Of a stretch of DNA of 64,000 bases, positions 9,584 through 18,176 are shown in pieces. The position numbers were made by a program, and so were the translations under genes. Under the pieces are notes generated by a model. That model was given only the letters and a program-made list of their open reading frames with translations, did not search any database and was not told where the DNA came from. The stretch spans positions 228,293-292,292 of the forward strand of contig NZ_FOVP01000002.1 in assembly GCF_900115165.1 (NCBI RefSeq), given 5' to 3'. Within the stretch, counting starts at the first letter, position 1; each line of letters begins with the position of its first letter. This DNA comes from Roseovarius lutimaris (GTDB taxonomy: Bacteria > Pseudomonadota > Alphaproteobacteria > Rhodobacterales > Rhodobacteraceae).

Positions 9584-10585
9584 TCAGAGACCCGCCAGCG
9601 CATCCACAAGCTTGCCCGCGCCAAAGCGATAGGGGTCTGTGGCCGGAAGGCCCATTTCAGTCTCTACCTTGGCCAGATAGGCAAGCGCGGCTTCTTCACT
9701 CATATGCTGGGTGTTGACCGATATGCCAACCACCTCACAGGCAGGATTGGCCACGCGTGCAATCGGCAACGCCATGTCGCGCAGCGCCTCAAGCGAGGGC
9801 AAGGCGTAATCCGGCAGGCCGCGCATATGGGTGCGGGTGGGTTCATGGCACAGAATAAGGGCGTCGGGTTGTCCGCCATGAATAAGCGCCATGGTCACCC
9901 CCGAGAACGAGACGTGAAACAGGCTACCTTGCCCCTCGATCAGATCCCAGTGATCATCGTCATTGTCCGGCGTTAGCCATTCCACCGAGCCGGCCATGAA
10001 ATCGGCAACCACGGCATCAAGAGGCACGCCGTCGCCGGTGATCAGAATGCCGGTTTGCCCGGTCGGGCGAAACGTGGCCTTCAGACCGCGCGCGATCATG
10101 TCACGCTCCATGGCCATGGCGGTGTACATCTTGCCGACTGAGCAATCGGTGCCGACGGGAAGACAGCGTTTGCCGCGGCGTTTCTTGCCATCGGCAATTG
10201 GATAGCTGAGCGATGGCACCCGCACGTCATGCAGCGCGCGGCCGGTCGCCTCGGCGACGGCGCGCAGGTCGGGCTCGTCCCGCAGCAGGTTGTGCAGTCC
10301 GGAGGCCAGATCAAACCCCTCTTCGAGGGCAGCGACCAGCACCTTTTTCCATTCCTTGCTGATGACCCCGCCCCGGTTGGCGACGCCAATCACCAGGGTT
10401 TGTGCGCCCGCCGCCCTGGCCTCGGCCAGGGTCATGTCGGCCAGCCCAAGATCGGCACCACAGCCCGGCAGGCGAAATTGTCCCACGGCGTTTTCGGGCC
10501 GCCAGTCACGAATGCCGATGGCCACCTTGGCGGCAAGCATGTCAGGCACATCGCCGAGGAACAAAAGATAGGGGGTGTTGATCAT
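9584..10585 (-). CDS. dgcN: DUF1611 protein, N-acetyltransferase DgcN-like (D-glutamate catabolism)
   Basis: A 333-residue DUF1611 protein with ATG 10585 preceded by AAAGGA. The N-terminal half is Rossmann-like (LLFLGDVPD), and a P-loop-like GTDCSVGK occurs at 145-152, then FRPTGQTGILITGDG and CHEPTRTHMRG. Members of this family were renamed DgcN after the finding that they acetylate D-Glu, which DgcA then racemises to N-acetyl-L-Glu. The gene is first in a leftward operon dgcN-dgcA-transaminase. It is divergent from mcl1 across 254 bp that must contain both promoters. The family call is strong; the biochemical role follows from the gene pair. Confidence 0.87.
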   Translation of the reverse strand: MINTPYLLFLGDVPDMLAAKVAIGIRDWRPENAVGQFRLPGCGADLGLADMTLAEARAAGAQTLVIGVANRGGVISKEWKKVLVAALEEGFDLASGLHNLLRDEPDLRAVAEATGRALHDVRVPSLSYPIADGKKRRGKRCLPVGTDCSVGKMYTAMAMERDMIARGLKATFRPTGQTGILITGDGVPLDAVVADFMAGSVEWLTPDNDDDHWDLIEGQGSLFHVSFSGVTMALIHGGQPDALILCHEPTRTHMRGLPDYALPSLEALRDMALPIARVANPACEVVGISVNTQHMSEEAALAYLAKVETEMGLPATDPYRFGAGKLVDALAGL

Positions 10586-10839
10586 GGCGCGTCCTTTCGA
10601 GAGCAAGTGGTGGTGGCAACTTCCTATGAAACGGGCACGATTATCTAGCGAAATTTCTGCTAAAGCGAGAATTTGCACATGTTTCTTCGATAAAAAGGAA
10701 ATTACAGCGAATTTTCTACGCATACCGATTGGCCAACCGGTTTTTATGGCAAGTGAAAAGCAGCTTGCGACCGGGCGCGCAATTTCATACCCAATGGCGC
10801 GAGAAATACGCAACTTCCTTAATCACGGAGCCGCCCGAC

Positions 10840-11799
10840 ATGAGCTTTCGCTTGCAACCCCCCGCCCCCGCCCGCCCCAATCGCTGTCAGCTGTTCGGCC
10901 CCGGTTCCAATACCAGGTTGTTCGAAAAGATGGCGGCCAGTGCGGCGGATGTGATCAATATCGACCTTGAAGACTCTGTTGCCCCCAGTGACAAGGATGT
11001 CGCGCGCCAGAATACCATCGAGGCGATCAACACGGTGGATTGGGGCAAAAAGTACCTGAGCGTGCGGATCAACGGGCTGGATTCGCCATTCTGGTATCGC
11101 GATGTGGTCGATCTTCTGGAACAGGCGAGCGACCGGCTTGATCAGATCATGATTCCCAAGGTGGGCTGTGCGGCGGATATCTATGCTGTTGATGCGCTTG
11201 TGACCTCGATCGAGGCCGCCAAAGGCCGCAAAAAGCCGATCAGCTTTGAGGTGATCATCGAATCCGCTGCCGGCATTTCCCATGTCGAGGAAATTGCCGC
11301 CGCGAGCCCCCGCCTTCAGGCGATAAGCCTTGGTGCCGCTGATTTCGCGGCGTCGATGGGCATGTCGACCACCGGCATTGGCGGCACGCAGGAAAACTAT
11401 TACATGCTGCACGAGGGCCAGCGGCACTGGTCAGATCCCTGGCATTGGGCGCAGACGGCAATCGTCGCGGCCTGTCGCACCCACGGAATTTTGCCGGTAG
11501 ACGGGCCGTTTGGCGACTTTAGTGATGACGAAGGGTTCCGGGCGCAGGCGCGCCGGTCGGCCACCCTTGGGATGGTCGGAAAATGGGCGATCCACCCCAA
11601 GCAAATCGCGCTGTCCAATGAGGTTTTCACACCCTCGGATGAGGCCGTGAACGAGGCACGTGAGATCCTTCAGGCGATGGAAGAGGCAAAGGCGCGCGGC
11701 GAGGGGGCCACGACCTATAAGGGCCGCCTTGTGGACATCGCCAGTATCAAGCAGGCCGAGGTGATTGTGAAACAGGCAGAGATGATCGCCTCGCAATAA
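10840..11799 (+). CDS. mcl1: L-malyl-CoA / beta-methylmalyl-CoA lyase
   Basis: A 319-residue HpcH/HpaI-CitE-type lyase. ATG 10840 follows GGAG at 10827-10830 and yields the opening MSFRLQPP, characteristic of Rhodobacteraceae Mcl1. NIDLEDSVAP, MIPKVG, EVIIESAAGI and LGAADFAASMG carry the Mg-binding acidic residues and CoA pocket. The enzyme splits L-malyl-CoA to acetyl-CoA and glyoxylate, and beta-methylmalyl-CoA to propionyl-CoA and glyoxylate, in the ethylmalonyl-CoA pathway. It converges with the ABC ATPase gene with 18 bp between stops. Nothing else of the pathway is visible in the window. Confidence 0.94.
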   Translation: MSFRLQPPAPARPNRCQLFGPGSNTRLFEKMAASAADVINIDLEDSVAPSDKDVARQNTIEAINTVDWGKKYLSVRINGLDSPFWYRDVVDLLEQASDRLDQIMIPKVGCAADIYAVDALVTSIEAAKGRKKPISFEVIIESAAGISHVEEIAAASPRLQAISLGAADFAASMGMSTTGIGGTQENYYMLHEGQRHWSDPWHWAQTAIVAACRTHGILPVDGPFGDFSDDEGFRAQARRSATLGMVGKWAIHPKQIALSNEVFTPSDEAVNEAREILQAMEEAKARGEGATTYKGRLVDIASIKQAEVIVKQAEMIASQ

Positions 11800-11817
11800 G
11801 TCGGGCGCGGTCATGGC

Positions 11818-13905
11818 CTATTCGGCGGCGACCTTGATCACGGCTTCCATCTGCTCAAGCTTCTCTTGCGCGAGATGGCACTTGATCTGATGGCCCGGCG
11901 CGAGATCGCGCAGGGGCGGCACCTGTTTTTCGCAAAGCCCGTCGGGAACCTCGGATTTCCAGCGGCAGCGGGTCTGAAACGGACAGCCGGGCGGCGGGTT
12001 CATAGCCGAGGGCACGTCGCCCTCAAGCACGATATGCTTTTTCTCGATGCTGGTATCGGCGATGGGCACAGCAGACAAAAGCGCCTCGGTATAGGGGTGG
12101 TAGGGGGGCGCAAAAACCTGATCTGTCGTGCCGAGTTCCACCACATGGCCCAAGTACATCACCATCACGCGGTCGCTGAGATAGCGCACGATGCTAAGGT
12201 CATGGCTAATGAACAAAAGCGTGGTTTTCTGCTTGCGCTGGATTTCCATCAACAGGTCGGTCACTGCGGCCTGCACGCTCACATCAAGTGCCGAAACCGG
12301 TTCGTCGGCCACCACAATCCGCGCGCCGCCGGCAAAGGCGCGGGCGATGCCGACGCGCTGTTTCTGCCCGCCCGAAAGCTGGCGCGGCATGCGGTCGCCA
12401 AATTCACGCGGGAGCTTGACCAGATCAAGCAGGCGCATCATTTCATCGCGCCGTTCCTGCTCGGTTTTTCCAACCCCGAAGATCTCCAGCGCGCGCATGA
12501 TCTGGCGCCCCACCGTCATCGACGGGTTGAGGGTGTCAAACGGGTTCTGGAACACCATCTGCACATCGGCCACGGTCTGAGTGCCGCGTCTCTCTATCGA
12601 GGTCTGCTCGATGTTGTGGCCGTCCAGAAGGATCGCGCCTTCGGTCGCGGTCTCAAGCCCCATCAAAACCTTGGCAAAGGTTGATTTGCCACAGCCCGAT
12701 TCCCCGACGATGGCCAGTGTTTCGGATTCCCGCGCCTCAAAGCTCAGGGTTTCGTTGGCCTTGACCACGCGCGTTCCGGCGCTTCCGCCAAACAGGGCGT
12801 TGGCGGCCACCTCATAGTATTTCTTGAGGGCGTCAACCTTGAGAATCACCTTGCCGGGATTGGTCGCCGCAGTCTCGGCGCTGGCCGCAATCGGTGCATG
12901 CCAGTCGATATCGCGGTAGCGCAGGCAGCGGGTGAAATGCCGATCATCGCCGTCAATCGGTGCCATCGGAATGCTCGTGCCATCGCATTGACCGGCCTGA
13001 AAGTAATCACAACGTGGCCCGAAATTACAGCCATCCGGCCGTTCATGCGGGAGGGGAAAGTTGCCGGGAATGGCCTTGAGGGGGCGGTTGTTCTTGTTGG
13101 CGCCGGGCAAGGGAATCGACCGGAAAAGCGCCTGCGTATAAGGGTGCTGCATCTTGTCGAACACGTCCTTGATGCTTCCGGTTTCGACCGCCTCGCCGGA
13201 ATACATCACGCAAATCCGGTCACAGGTTTCAAGGACAAGCCCAAGGTTATGGCTGATGAACAGCATCGAGGTGCCGTATTTCTTGCCCAGATCCTTGACC
13301 AGATCGACAACCGCCGCCTCGACGGTCACATCAAGGGCGGTGGTCGGTTCGTCGAGAATCAAGAGCGATGGCTTGGACATAAGCGCCATAGCGATCACGA
13401 TGCGCTGTTGTTGCCCGCCCGACAACTGATGGGGATAGGATTTAAGAATGCGCTCGGGGTCGGGCAACTTGACGTCATTCACCACATCCAGCGCGCGCGC
13501 CCAGGCGTCGCTTTCTGAAATCCCCTCGTGGATCATCGGCACTTCGATAAGTTGTTTGCCGATCCGCATGGCCGGGTTCAGGCTTGCCATCGGCTCCTGA
13601 TAGATCATCGCGATTTCATTGCCGCGGATATCGCGCAGATCTTCGGCGCTCATCTCGGCAAGGTCGCGCCCCTTGAAGCGGACAGAGCCGCTGACAACCC
13701 TGCCATTGACGCCCAGATCCTGCATTACGCCAAGCGCTACGGTGGACTTGCCACAGCCGGATTCCCCGACAAGGCCGACCGCCTCGCCGGGCTGAACGCT
13801 CACGGAAAAATCCATCACGGCCGGGATTTCGCGCAGCCGCGTGAAAAAGGAAATCGACAGGTTGCTGATCTCAAGGATCGGTCCGTCATATGCGTCCTTT
13901 GCCAT
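11818..13905 (-). CDS. Dipeptide/oligopeptide ABC transporter, fused dual ATP-binding protein (DppD-DppF type)
   Basis: A 695-residue protein with two complete ABC ATPase halves. Each has Walker A GESGCGKS, signature LSGGQ and Walker B (ILDEPTTALD; VADEPVSALD), and each ends in a Cys-rich oligopeptide-transporter extension (for example NFGPRC and CPFQTRC). It powers uptake through the two permeases encoded just upstream. The ATG at 13905 has GGGAG in front; an upstream in-frame start at 14001 would add 32 unlikely residues. In many genomes DppD and DppF are separate, so this is a single-chain form. Substrate is unknown; the D-amino-acid and alanine genes around it suggest peptides or D-amino acids. 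Confidence 0.94.
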   Translation of the reverse strand: MAKDAYDGPILEISNLSISFFTRLREIPAVMDFSVSVQPGEAVGLVGESGCGKSTVALGVMQDLGVNGRVVSGSVRFKGRDLAEMSAEDLRDIRGNEIAMIYQEPMASLNPAMRIGKQLIEVPMIHEGISESDAWARALDVVNDVKLPDPERILKSYPHQLSGGQQQRIVIAMALMSKPSLLILDEPTTALDVTVEAAVVDLVKDLGKKYGTSMLFISHNLGLVLETCDRICVMYSGEAVETGSIKDVFDKMQHPYTQALFRSIPLPGANKNNRPLKAIPGNFPLPHERPDGCNFGPRCDYFQAGQCDGTSIPMAPIDGDDRHFTRCLRYRDIDWHAPIAASAETAATNPGKVILKVDALKKYYEVAANALFGGSAGTRVVKANETLSFEARESETLAIVGESGCGKSTFAKVLMGLETATEGAILLDGHNIEQTSIERRGTQTVADVQMVFQNPFDTLNPSMTVGRQIMRALEIFGVGKTEQERRDEMMRLLDLVKLPREFGDRMPRQLSGGQKQRVGIARAFAGGARIVVADEPVSALDVSVQAAVTDLLMEIQRKQKTTLLFISHDLSIVRYLSDRVMVMYLGHVVELGTTDQVFAPPYHPYTEALLSAVPIADTSIEKKHIVLEGDVPSAMNPPPGCPFQTRCRWKSEVPDGLCEKQVPPLRDLAPGHQIKCHLAQEKLEQMEAVIKVAAE

Positions 13906-14004
13906 TCTGATCTCCCATTTCAGCGGGGCGATTTTGCCCTCTTTCATCTTTCCCGAAATACTCCGGGGTCCGGGGGCCGGCCCCCGGTGGTGATCCCTCA
14001 CCGC

Positions 14005-15189
14005 TCAGTCTCGCAGGCTTTCCTCGCGCAAGCCATCCGCCAAGAGGTTCAACCCCAGAACCAGGCTCAGCAGTGCAAAGGCGGGGGGCAGGGCCGGGTG
14101 CAGATACATCGTGAGAAGCTTGCGCCCCTCGTTGATCGTGCTGCCCCAATCGGGGCTTTCGGGGCTGAGGCCGAGACCGAAAAAACCCAAGGTGCCCAAA
14201 AGGATCGTGGTATAGCCGATGCGCAGGCAGAAATCGACAAGAAGCGGCCCGCGCGCATTAGGCAGAATTTCCCAGAGCATGATGTACCACGGCCCTTCGC
14301 CACGGGTCTGGGCGGCGGCGACATAGTCGCGGGTCTTGATATCCATGGTGAGGCCGCGCACGATGCGAAACACCGTCGGAGAATTGACAAACACCACCGC
14401 CACGAACACCACCAAAAGGTTGGGTGGAAACCCGATGATCCCAAGCGGATCGGCATTCCAGGCAATCCCGAGATAAAGCCAGAGACCGATCACGAGCGTC
14501 ACGCCGACATAAAGGTTGCGGCGCGTCGGCTGGGTGTGAAACCGCGAATTCCACAGGATGACCAGAAACACGATCGGAAAAACGAACAGCACGGCGGCCA
14601 TATAGACTGGGATACCGGTCAGCACGATTTCCGGCGTGACCAGCAGGTAAAACAGCAGGATCACCGGAAAGGCCAGAATGAGGTTGGCCAGAAACGACAG
14701 CACCGTATCAAGCTTGCCACCGTAATACCCCGCCGGCAGGCCAAGGGTGATCCCGACCATAAAGGCGAACAGGCTGGCGAAGGGGGCGATCTTGATCACC
14801 TCCCAGGCGCCTACGATCATCCGGCTGAACACATCCCGGCCAAGGTGGTCGCCGCCAAACAGGTAATAGGGATAGGCGTTCGGGTCGGGCGCACCGATCA
14901 GCTTGCTGAATGGCGTGCCCGGCGGTTTGTTCTTCATCGAGGCCGATTGTTCCAGCACCCCATGGGTGGTGATCAGATCAAACGCGCCGCCAAAAACGCC
15001 GGTAAAGACCCAGAACATCACCATGGCAAAACCGATCATGCCGATCGGGCTGTCGAACAGCTTGCCATAAAGGCCCAGTCGGCGCTTGCAGGTGACCGAT
15101 AGGGCGAAGGTCACCACGAGGGCGATCCAGACCGGCGTGAACTGCCCCAGCATGCGCAGGATAATCTCGCCCCAGCTCAGGGATTCCAT
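14005..15189 (-). CDS. Peptide ABC transporter permease (DppC-like)
   Basis: A 394-residue inner-membrane permease with a GGAGG ribosome site before ATG 15189. Several hydrophobic segments are evident (near 15-35, 50-70, 140-160, 180-200, 235-255, and the C-terminus). The DppC hallmarks are the periplasmic GGDHLGRDVFSR motif (about 113-124) and the cytoplasmic coupling loop in which AAAQTRGEGPW precedes LWEILPNARGPLLV. It is longer than typical DppC (~300 residues) owing to an extra N-terminal helix and a ~60-residue hydrophobic insertion between the two halves. It forms the translocation pore with the upstream DppB-like protein; the gap is 14 bp. Confidence 0.93.
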   Translation of the reverse strand: MESLSWGEIILRMLGQFTPVWIALVVTFALSVTCKRRLGLYGKLFDSPIGMIGFAMVMFWVFTGVFGGAFDLITTHGVLEQSASMKNKPPGTPFSKLIGAPDPNAYPYYLFGGDHLGRDVFSRMIVGAWEVIKIAPFASLFAFMVGITLGLPAGYYGGKLDTVLSFLANLILAFPVILLFYLLVTPEIVLTGIPVYMAAVLFVFPIVFLVILWNSRFHTQPTRRNLYVGVTLVIGLWLYLGIAWNADPLGIIGFPPNLLVVFVAVVFVNSPTVFRIVRGLTMDIKTRDYVAAAQTRGEGPWYIMLWEILPNARGPLLVDFCLRIGYTTILLGTLGFFGLGLSPESPDWGSTINEGRKLLTMYLHPALPPAFALLSLVLGLNLLADGLREESLRD

Positions 15190-15203
15190 GGCTTCTGCCT
15201 CCG

Positions 15204-16250
15204 TTAGCTGACGCTGATGCGCGGGTTGAGATAGATATAGCCGATATCGGAAATCAGCTGGGTCACCAGCACGACAATCACCGATATCACCGACACACCC
15301 AGCAAAAGCTCGATATCGTTGTTCCCGGCCGCCTGAACCAGGGTCCAGCCAAAGCCCTTGTAGTTGAACAATGTCTCGACGATCACCACCCCGTTCAAAA
15401 GCCAGGGAAATTGCAGCATGATCACTGTAAAGGGCGCGATAAGCGCGTTGCGCAGCGCATGTTTGACCACGATGTTGTAGAAATTCACGCCCTTGAGGCG
15501 CGCAGTGCGGATATATTGTGCGGTCATGACCTCGGCCATGCTGGCGCGGGTCATGCGGGCGATATAGCCCATGCCGTAAAGTGCAATGGTGAGAACCGGC
15601 AAAAAGAAATTCTCGAAAGTGGCGTCATTCATCGCACTGGTGGCGGTGCCTTTGAACCACTTCAGCCCGACCGCCGTGCTTGCGAAAACGGCGATGAACA
15701 ACACGCCCGACACATATTCCGGCGTGGCCGTGGTGGTGATCGCGACCGTCGACAGCGCGCGGTCGGTGCGAGAGCCTTCGCGCATCCCCGCCAGCACCCC
15801 GAGGATAAGCGCCGAGGGCACCATCAACAGCATCACCCAGAACATGAGCTTGCCGGTCAGCGCCAGCTTGTCACCGATGATTTCGAACACGTCTTTCTTG
15901 AAAACCGTGGAATAACCCCAGTCGCCCTGCAAGACCCCACAACGGCGCGGCGCATCCTGCGGGCTTATGTCGGGGCCGATACAGCGCCCGCGCGTTACCC
16001 CTGCGCTATCCTCGATCACATAACCCGGCAAAACCCCGAGCCATTGGCCGTATTTCACGCCGACAGGTTGCAGATAGCCGTTCTTGGCAAGATAGCTTTC
16101 GACCTCGCCGTCCGACATCCGAAAGTTGCCTTGGGTTTTGGCCAGCTTTTCAAGGTTGGGATAAAGGTTGGTCAGAAAGAAAACGATGAACGTCAGGCAG
16201 AGCGCCGTCAGGATCATGACCGCGATCCTGCGCAGGATAAACAGTGCCAT
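15204..16250 (-). CDS. Peptide ABC transporter permease (DppB-like)
   Basis: A 348-residue permease, first gene of the transporter operon, with AGGGGACG before ATG 16250. The opening MALFILRRIAVMILTALCLTF is the typical DppB/OppB first helix, and the coupling loop TARLKGVNFYNIVVKHALRNA and the closing LLLGVSVISVIVVLVTQLISDIGY segment are diagnostic. A cysteine-containing periplasmic insertion (about 95-125) is longer than in E. coli DppB. No periplasmic substrate-binding protein gene lies upstream: the next gene is alanine dehydrogenase, 130 bp away. Confidence 0.92.
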   Translation of the reverse strand: MALFILRRIAVMILTALCLTFIVFFLTNLYPNLEKLAKTQGNFRMSDGEVESYLAKNGYLQPVGVKYGQWLGVLPGYVIEDSAGVTRGRCIGPDISPQDAPRRCGVLQGDWGYSTVFKKDVFEIIGDKLALTGKLMFWVMLLMVPSALILGVLAGMREGSRTDRALSTVAITTTATPEYVSGVLFIAVFASTAVGLKWFKGTATSAMNDATFENFFLPVLTIALYGMGYIARMTRASMAEVMTAQYIRTARLKGVNFYNIVVKHALRNALIAPFTVIMLQFPWLLNGVVIVETLFNYKGFGWTLVQAAGNNDIELLLGVSVISVIVVLVTQLISDIGYIYLNPRISVS

Positions 16251-16380
16251 TTGCGTCCCCCTGGATGACGTTTTTATACAAGTGCTAAAGCATAGCAGGG
16301 GGTCGGTCCAGCATCTCTTGCGACAACGCGTTGCCTGTCAGCGCCCCCAGCCCGTGAAAAGGCCGGGGACGGTGTCGGGC

Positions 16381-17493
16381 TCAGATCAGGGATTTCGGGT
16401 CAACCGTGTCCATCCCAAGGGCGGTGCCGACCGCCTCGTATGTAAGCTTGCCGTCATGCACGTTCAGTCCGTTCAGAAGGTGCGGATCATCGGCGCAGGC
16501 CTGTTTCCAACCCTTTTTGGCCAGTGCCAGCATGAACGGCATGGTCGCATTGCCAAGCGCCAGCGTCGAAGTGCGGGCAACCGCGCCGGGCATGTTGGCG
16601 ACGCAGTAATGCATGATGCCGTCGACCTCATAGATCGGGTCCTGATGGGTGGTCGCGCGCGAGGTTTCAAAACAGCCGCCCTGGTCGATCGCCACATCGA
16701 CAAGAACCGCGCCGGGTTTCATGATCGCAAATTGATCGCGGCGCACAAGCTTGGGCGCGGCGGCACCGGGGATAAGCACCGCACCGACCACCATATCGGC
16801 CTGTGGTAGCAGTTCCTCCAATAGGCCAGCCGACGAATAACCGGTTTTGAGGCGGCCCATGAACAGATCGTCAAGCAGGCTGAGGCGTGGCAACGACCGA
16901 TCGAGTACGGTCACGTCCGCGCCCATGCCTGCGGCGACGCGCGCTGCATTGATGCCGACAACACCACCTCCGATGACGATCACGCGGGCCGGGCCAACGC
17001 CGGGTACGCCGCCCATAAGAACGCCGCGCCCGCCATTGGCCTTTTGCAGGGTCCAGGCGCCAACCTGGGGCGCAAGACGGCCCGCAACCTCGGACATCGG
17101 CGCCAAGAGCGGCAGGCCACCGGCACGGTCGGTCACGGTTTCATAGGCAATCGCGGTACAGCCCGAGGCCAACAGATCCTTGGTCTGTTCGGGGTCGGGG
17201 GCAAGGTGAAGATAGGTGAACAAAAGCTGGCCCTGGCGTAGCATCTTGCGCTCGACCGCCTGGGGTTCCTTGACCTTGACGATCATGTCAGCACTGGCAA
17301 AGATGTCCTCGGCGGTGGCGATGATCTTGGCGCCTGCGGCCTCATAGGCGGCATCGTCAAATCCGGCGCCAAGCCCTGCCCCGGATTGAATAAGCACCTC
17401 GTGGCCCTGGCTCACAGCCTCTAATGCGGCATTGGGGGTGATACCGACACGGTATTCCTGCGGCTTGATTTCAGTAGGGCAACCGATTTGCAT
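16381..17493 (-). CDS. ald: Alanine dehydrogenase
   Basis: A 370-residue NAD-dependent alanine dehydrogenase, the usual family length. Substrate residues K75 (VKVKEP) and H96 (YLHLAPD) sit at the positions known in Bacillus Ald; the NAD-binding fold shows VIGGGVVG (about 173-180), with VLDRS after the second strand. It oxidatively deaminates L-alanine to pyruvate and ammonia, allowing alanine to be used as carbon and nitrogen source. The start at 17493 faces a divergent Lrp-type regulator with a 138-bp shared promoter region containing a 19-bp dyad. Ald genes are commonly controlled by such a neighbour. Confidence 0.96.
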   Translation of the reverse strand: MQIGCPTEIKPQEYRVGITPNAALEAVSQGHEVLIQSGAGLGAGFDDAAYEAAGAKIIATAEDIFASADMIVKVKEPQAVERKMLRQGQLLFTYLHLAPDPEQTKDLLASGCTAIAYETVTDRAGGLPLLAPMSEVAGRLAPQVGAWTLQKANGGRGVLMGGVPGVGPARVIVIGGGVVGINAARVAAGMGADVTVLDRSLPRLSLLDDLFMGRLKTGYSSAGLLEELLPQADMVVGAVLIPGAAAPKLVRRDQFAIMKPGAVLVDVAIDQGGCFETSRATTHQDPIYEVDGIMHYCVANMPGAVARTSTLALGNATMPFMLALAKKGWKQACADDPHLLNGLNVHDGKLTYEAVGTALGMDTVDPKSLI

Positions 17494-17580
17494 TGAGTCT
17501 CCTTTTCGTTGACTATTGCTATCAGCCTGTCAAAGGTTCAGAGCAAGGCGCTTGAAATTTTACTCGTCTTTCGGGTTTTT

Positions 17581-17599
17581 TTGTGAATATTATTCGCAA
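17581..17599. promoter_or_regulatory. Candidate Lrp/AldR operator between ald and its divergent regulator
   Basis: The 19-bp element TTGTGAATATTATTCGCAA is an almost perfect dyad: TTG-n-GAATA-n-TATTC-n-CAA pairs symmetrically around 17590. It lies 33 bp ahead of the chosen Lrp start and 88 bp ahead of ald. Lrp/AsnC proteins bind AT-rich dyads of this kind next to their targets. Confidence 0.6.
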
Positions 17600-17631
17600 T
17601 AGTGCCAATTGTTTCGGAAGGTCTTGCGCTG

Positions 17632-18090
17632 GTGTCCCTTGATTTGAATGATCGTCGTCTTTTGGCGATTCTACAAAAGCGCGGGCGCATTTCCAATGCC
17701 GAGCTGGCCGATGAAATCAACCTGTCGGCAAGCGCCTGTCACCGGCGTGTTCAGCGGCTGGAAACCGAGGGCTATATCAAGGGTTATGTCGCCCTTTTGG
17801 ACGCGCGCAAGATGGGGGTGCCGGCGACGGTTTTCGTTGAAATTACCCTCAACACGCAGGCCGATGAGGTGCTTGAATCCTTTGAAAAGGCGGTGGCGCG
17901 CATTCCTGACGTGCTTGAATGTCATCTGACCGCCGGAAGCGCCGATTACATCCTCAAGATTGTTGCCGAGGATACCGAAGATTTTGCCCGCATTCACCGG
18001 CAATATCTGACCCGCTTGCCCGGTGTCGCCAAAATGCAGTCAAGCTTTGCCCTGCGCACGGTGTTCAAGACCACAGCCTTGCCGGTTTGA
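17632..18090 (+). CDS. Lrp/AsnC-family transcriptional regulator (likely regulator of ald)
   Basis: A 152-residue regulator from GTG 17632, which follows GGAAGG; an earlier GTG at 17602 would overlap the presumed operator. The N-terminal helix-turn-helix (ISNAELADEINLSASACHRR) is followed by the RAM ligand-binding domain with TVFVEITL and the GSADYILKIVAED loop. Such proteins respond to amino acids as octamers or hexadecamers. Divergence from alanine dehydrogenase points to an AldR-like activator responding to alanine; this is a neighbourhood inference. Confidence 0.92.
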   Translation: MSLDLNDRRLLAILQKRGRISNAELADEINLSASACHRRVQRLETEGYIKGYVALLDARKMGVPATVFVEITLNTQADEVLESFEKAVARIPDVLECHLTAGSADYILKIVAEDTEDFARIHRQYLTRLPGVAKMQSSFALRTVFKTTALPV

Positions 18091-18176
18091 ACCAAATTTT
18101 ACGAAGTTTTCAGAACCTTGATTAAGTGAGCCTTTAGAGAACTCTGCAACTTTATACCCCAACAAGGGATTGGGGT

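Noticed and set aside
13528..15102. Long plus-strand open frame (524 codons) opposite the ABC genes
   Set aside because: It is antisense to dppC and the ATPase gene, is rich in His/Gln/Asp/Arg as expected from reverse-strand reading of high-GC coding DNA, and has no motif.
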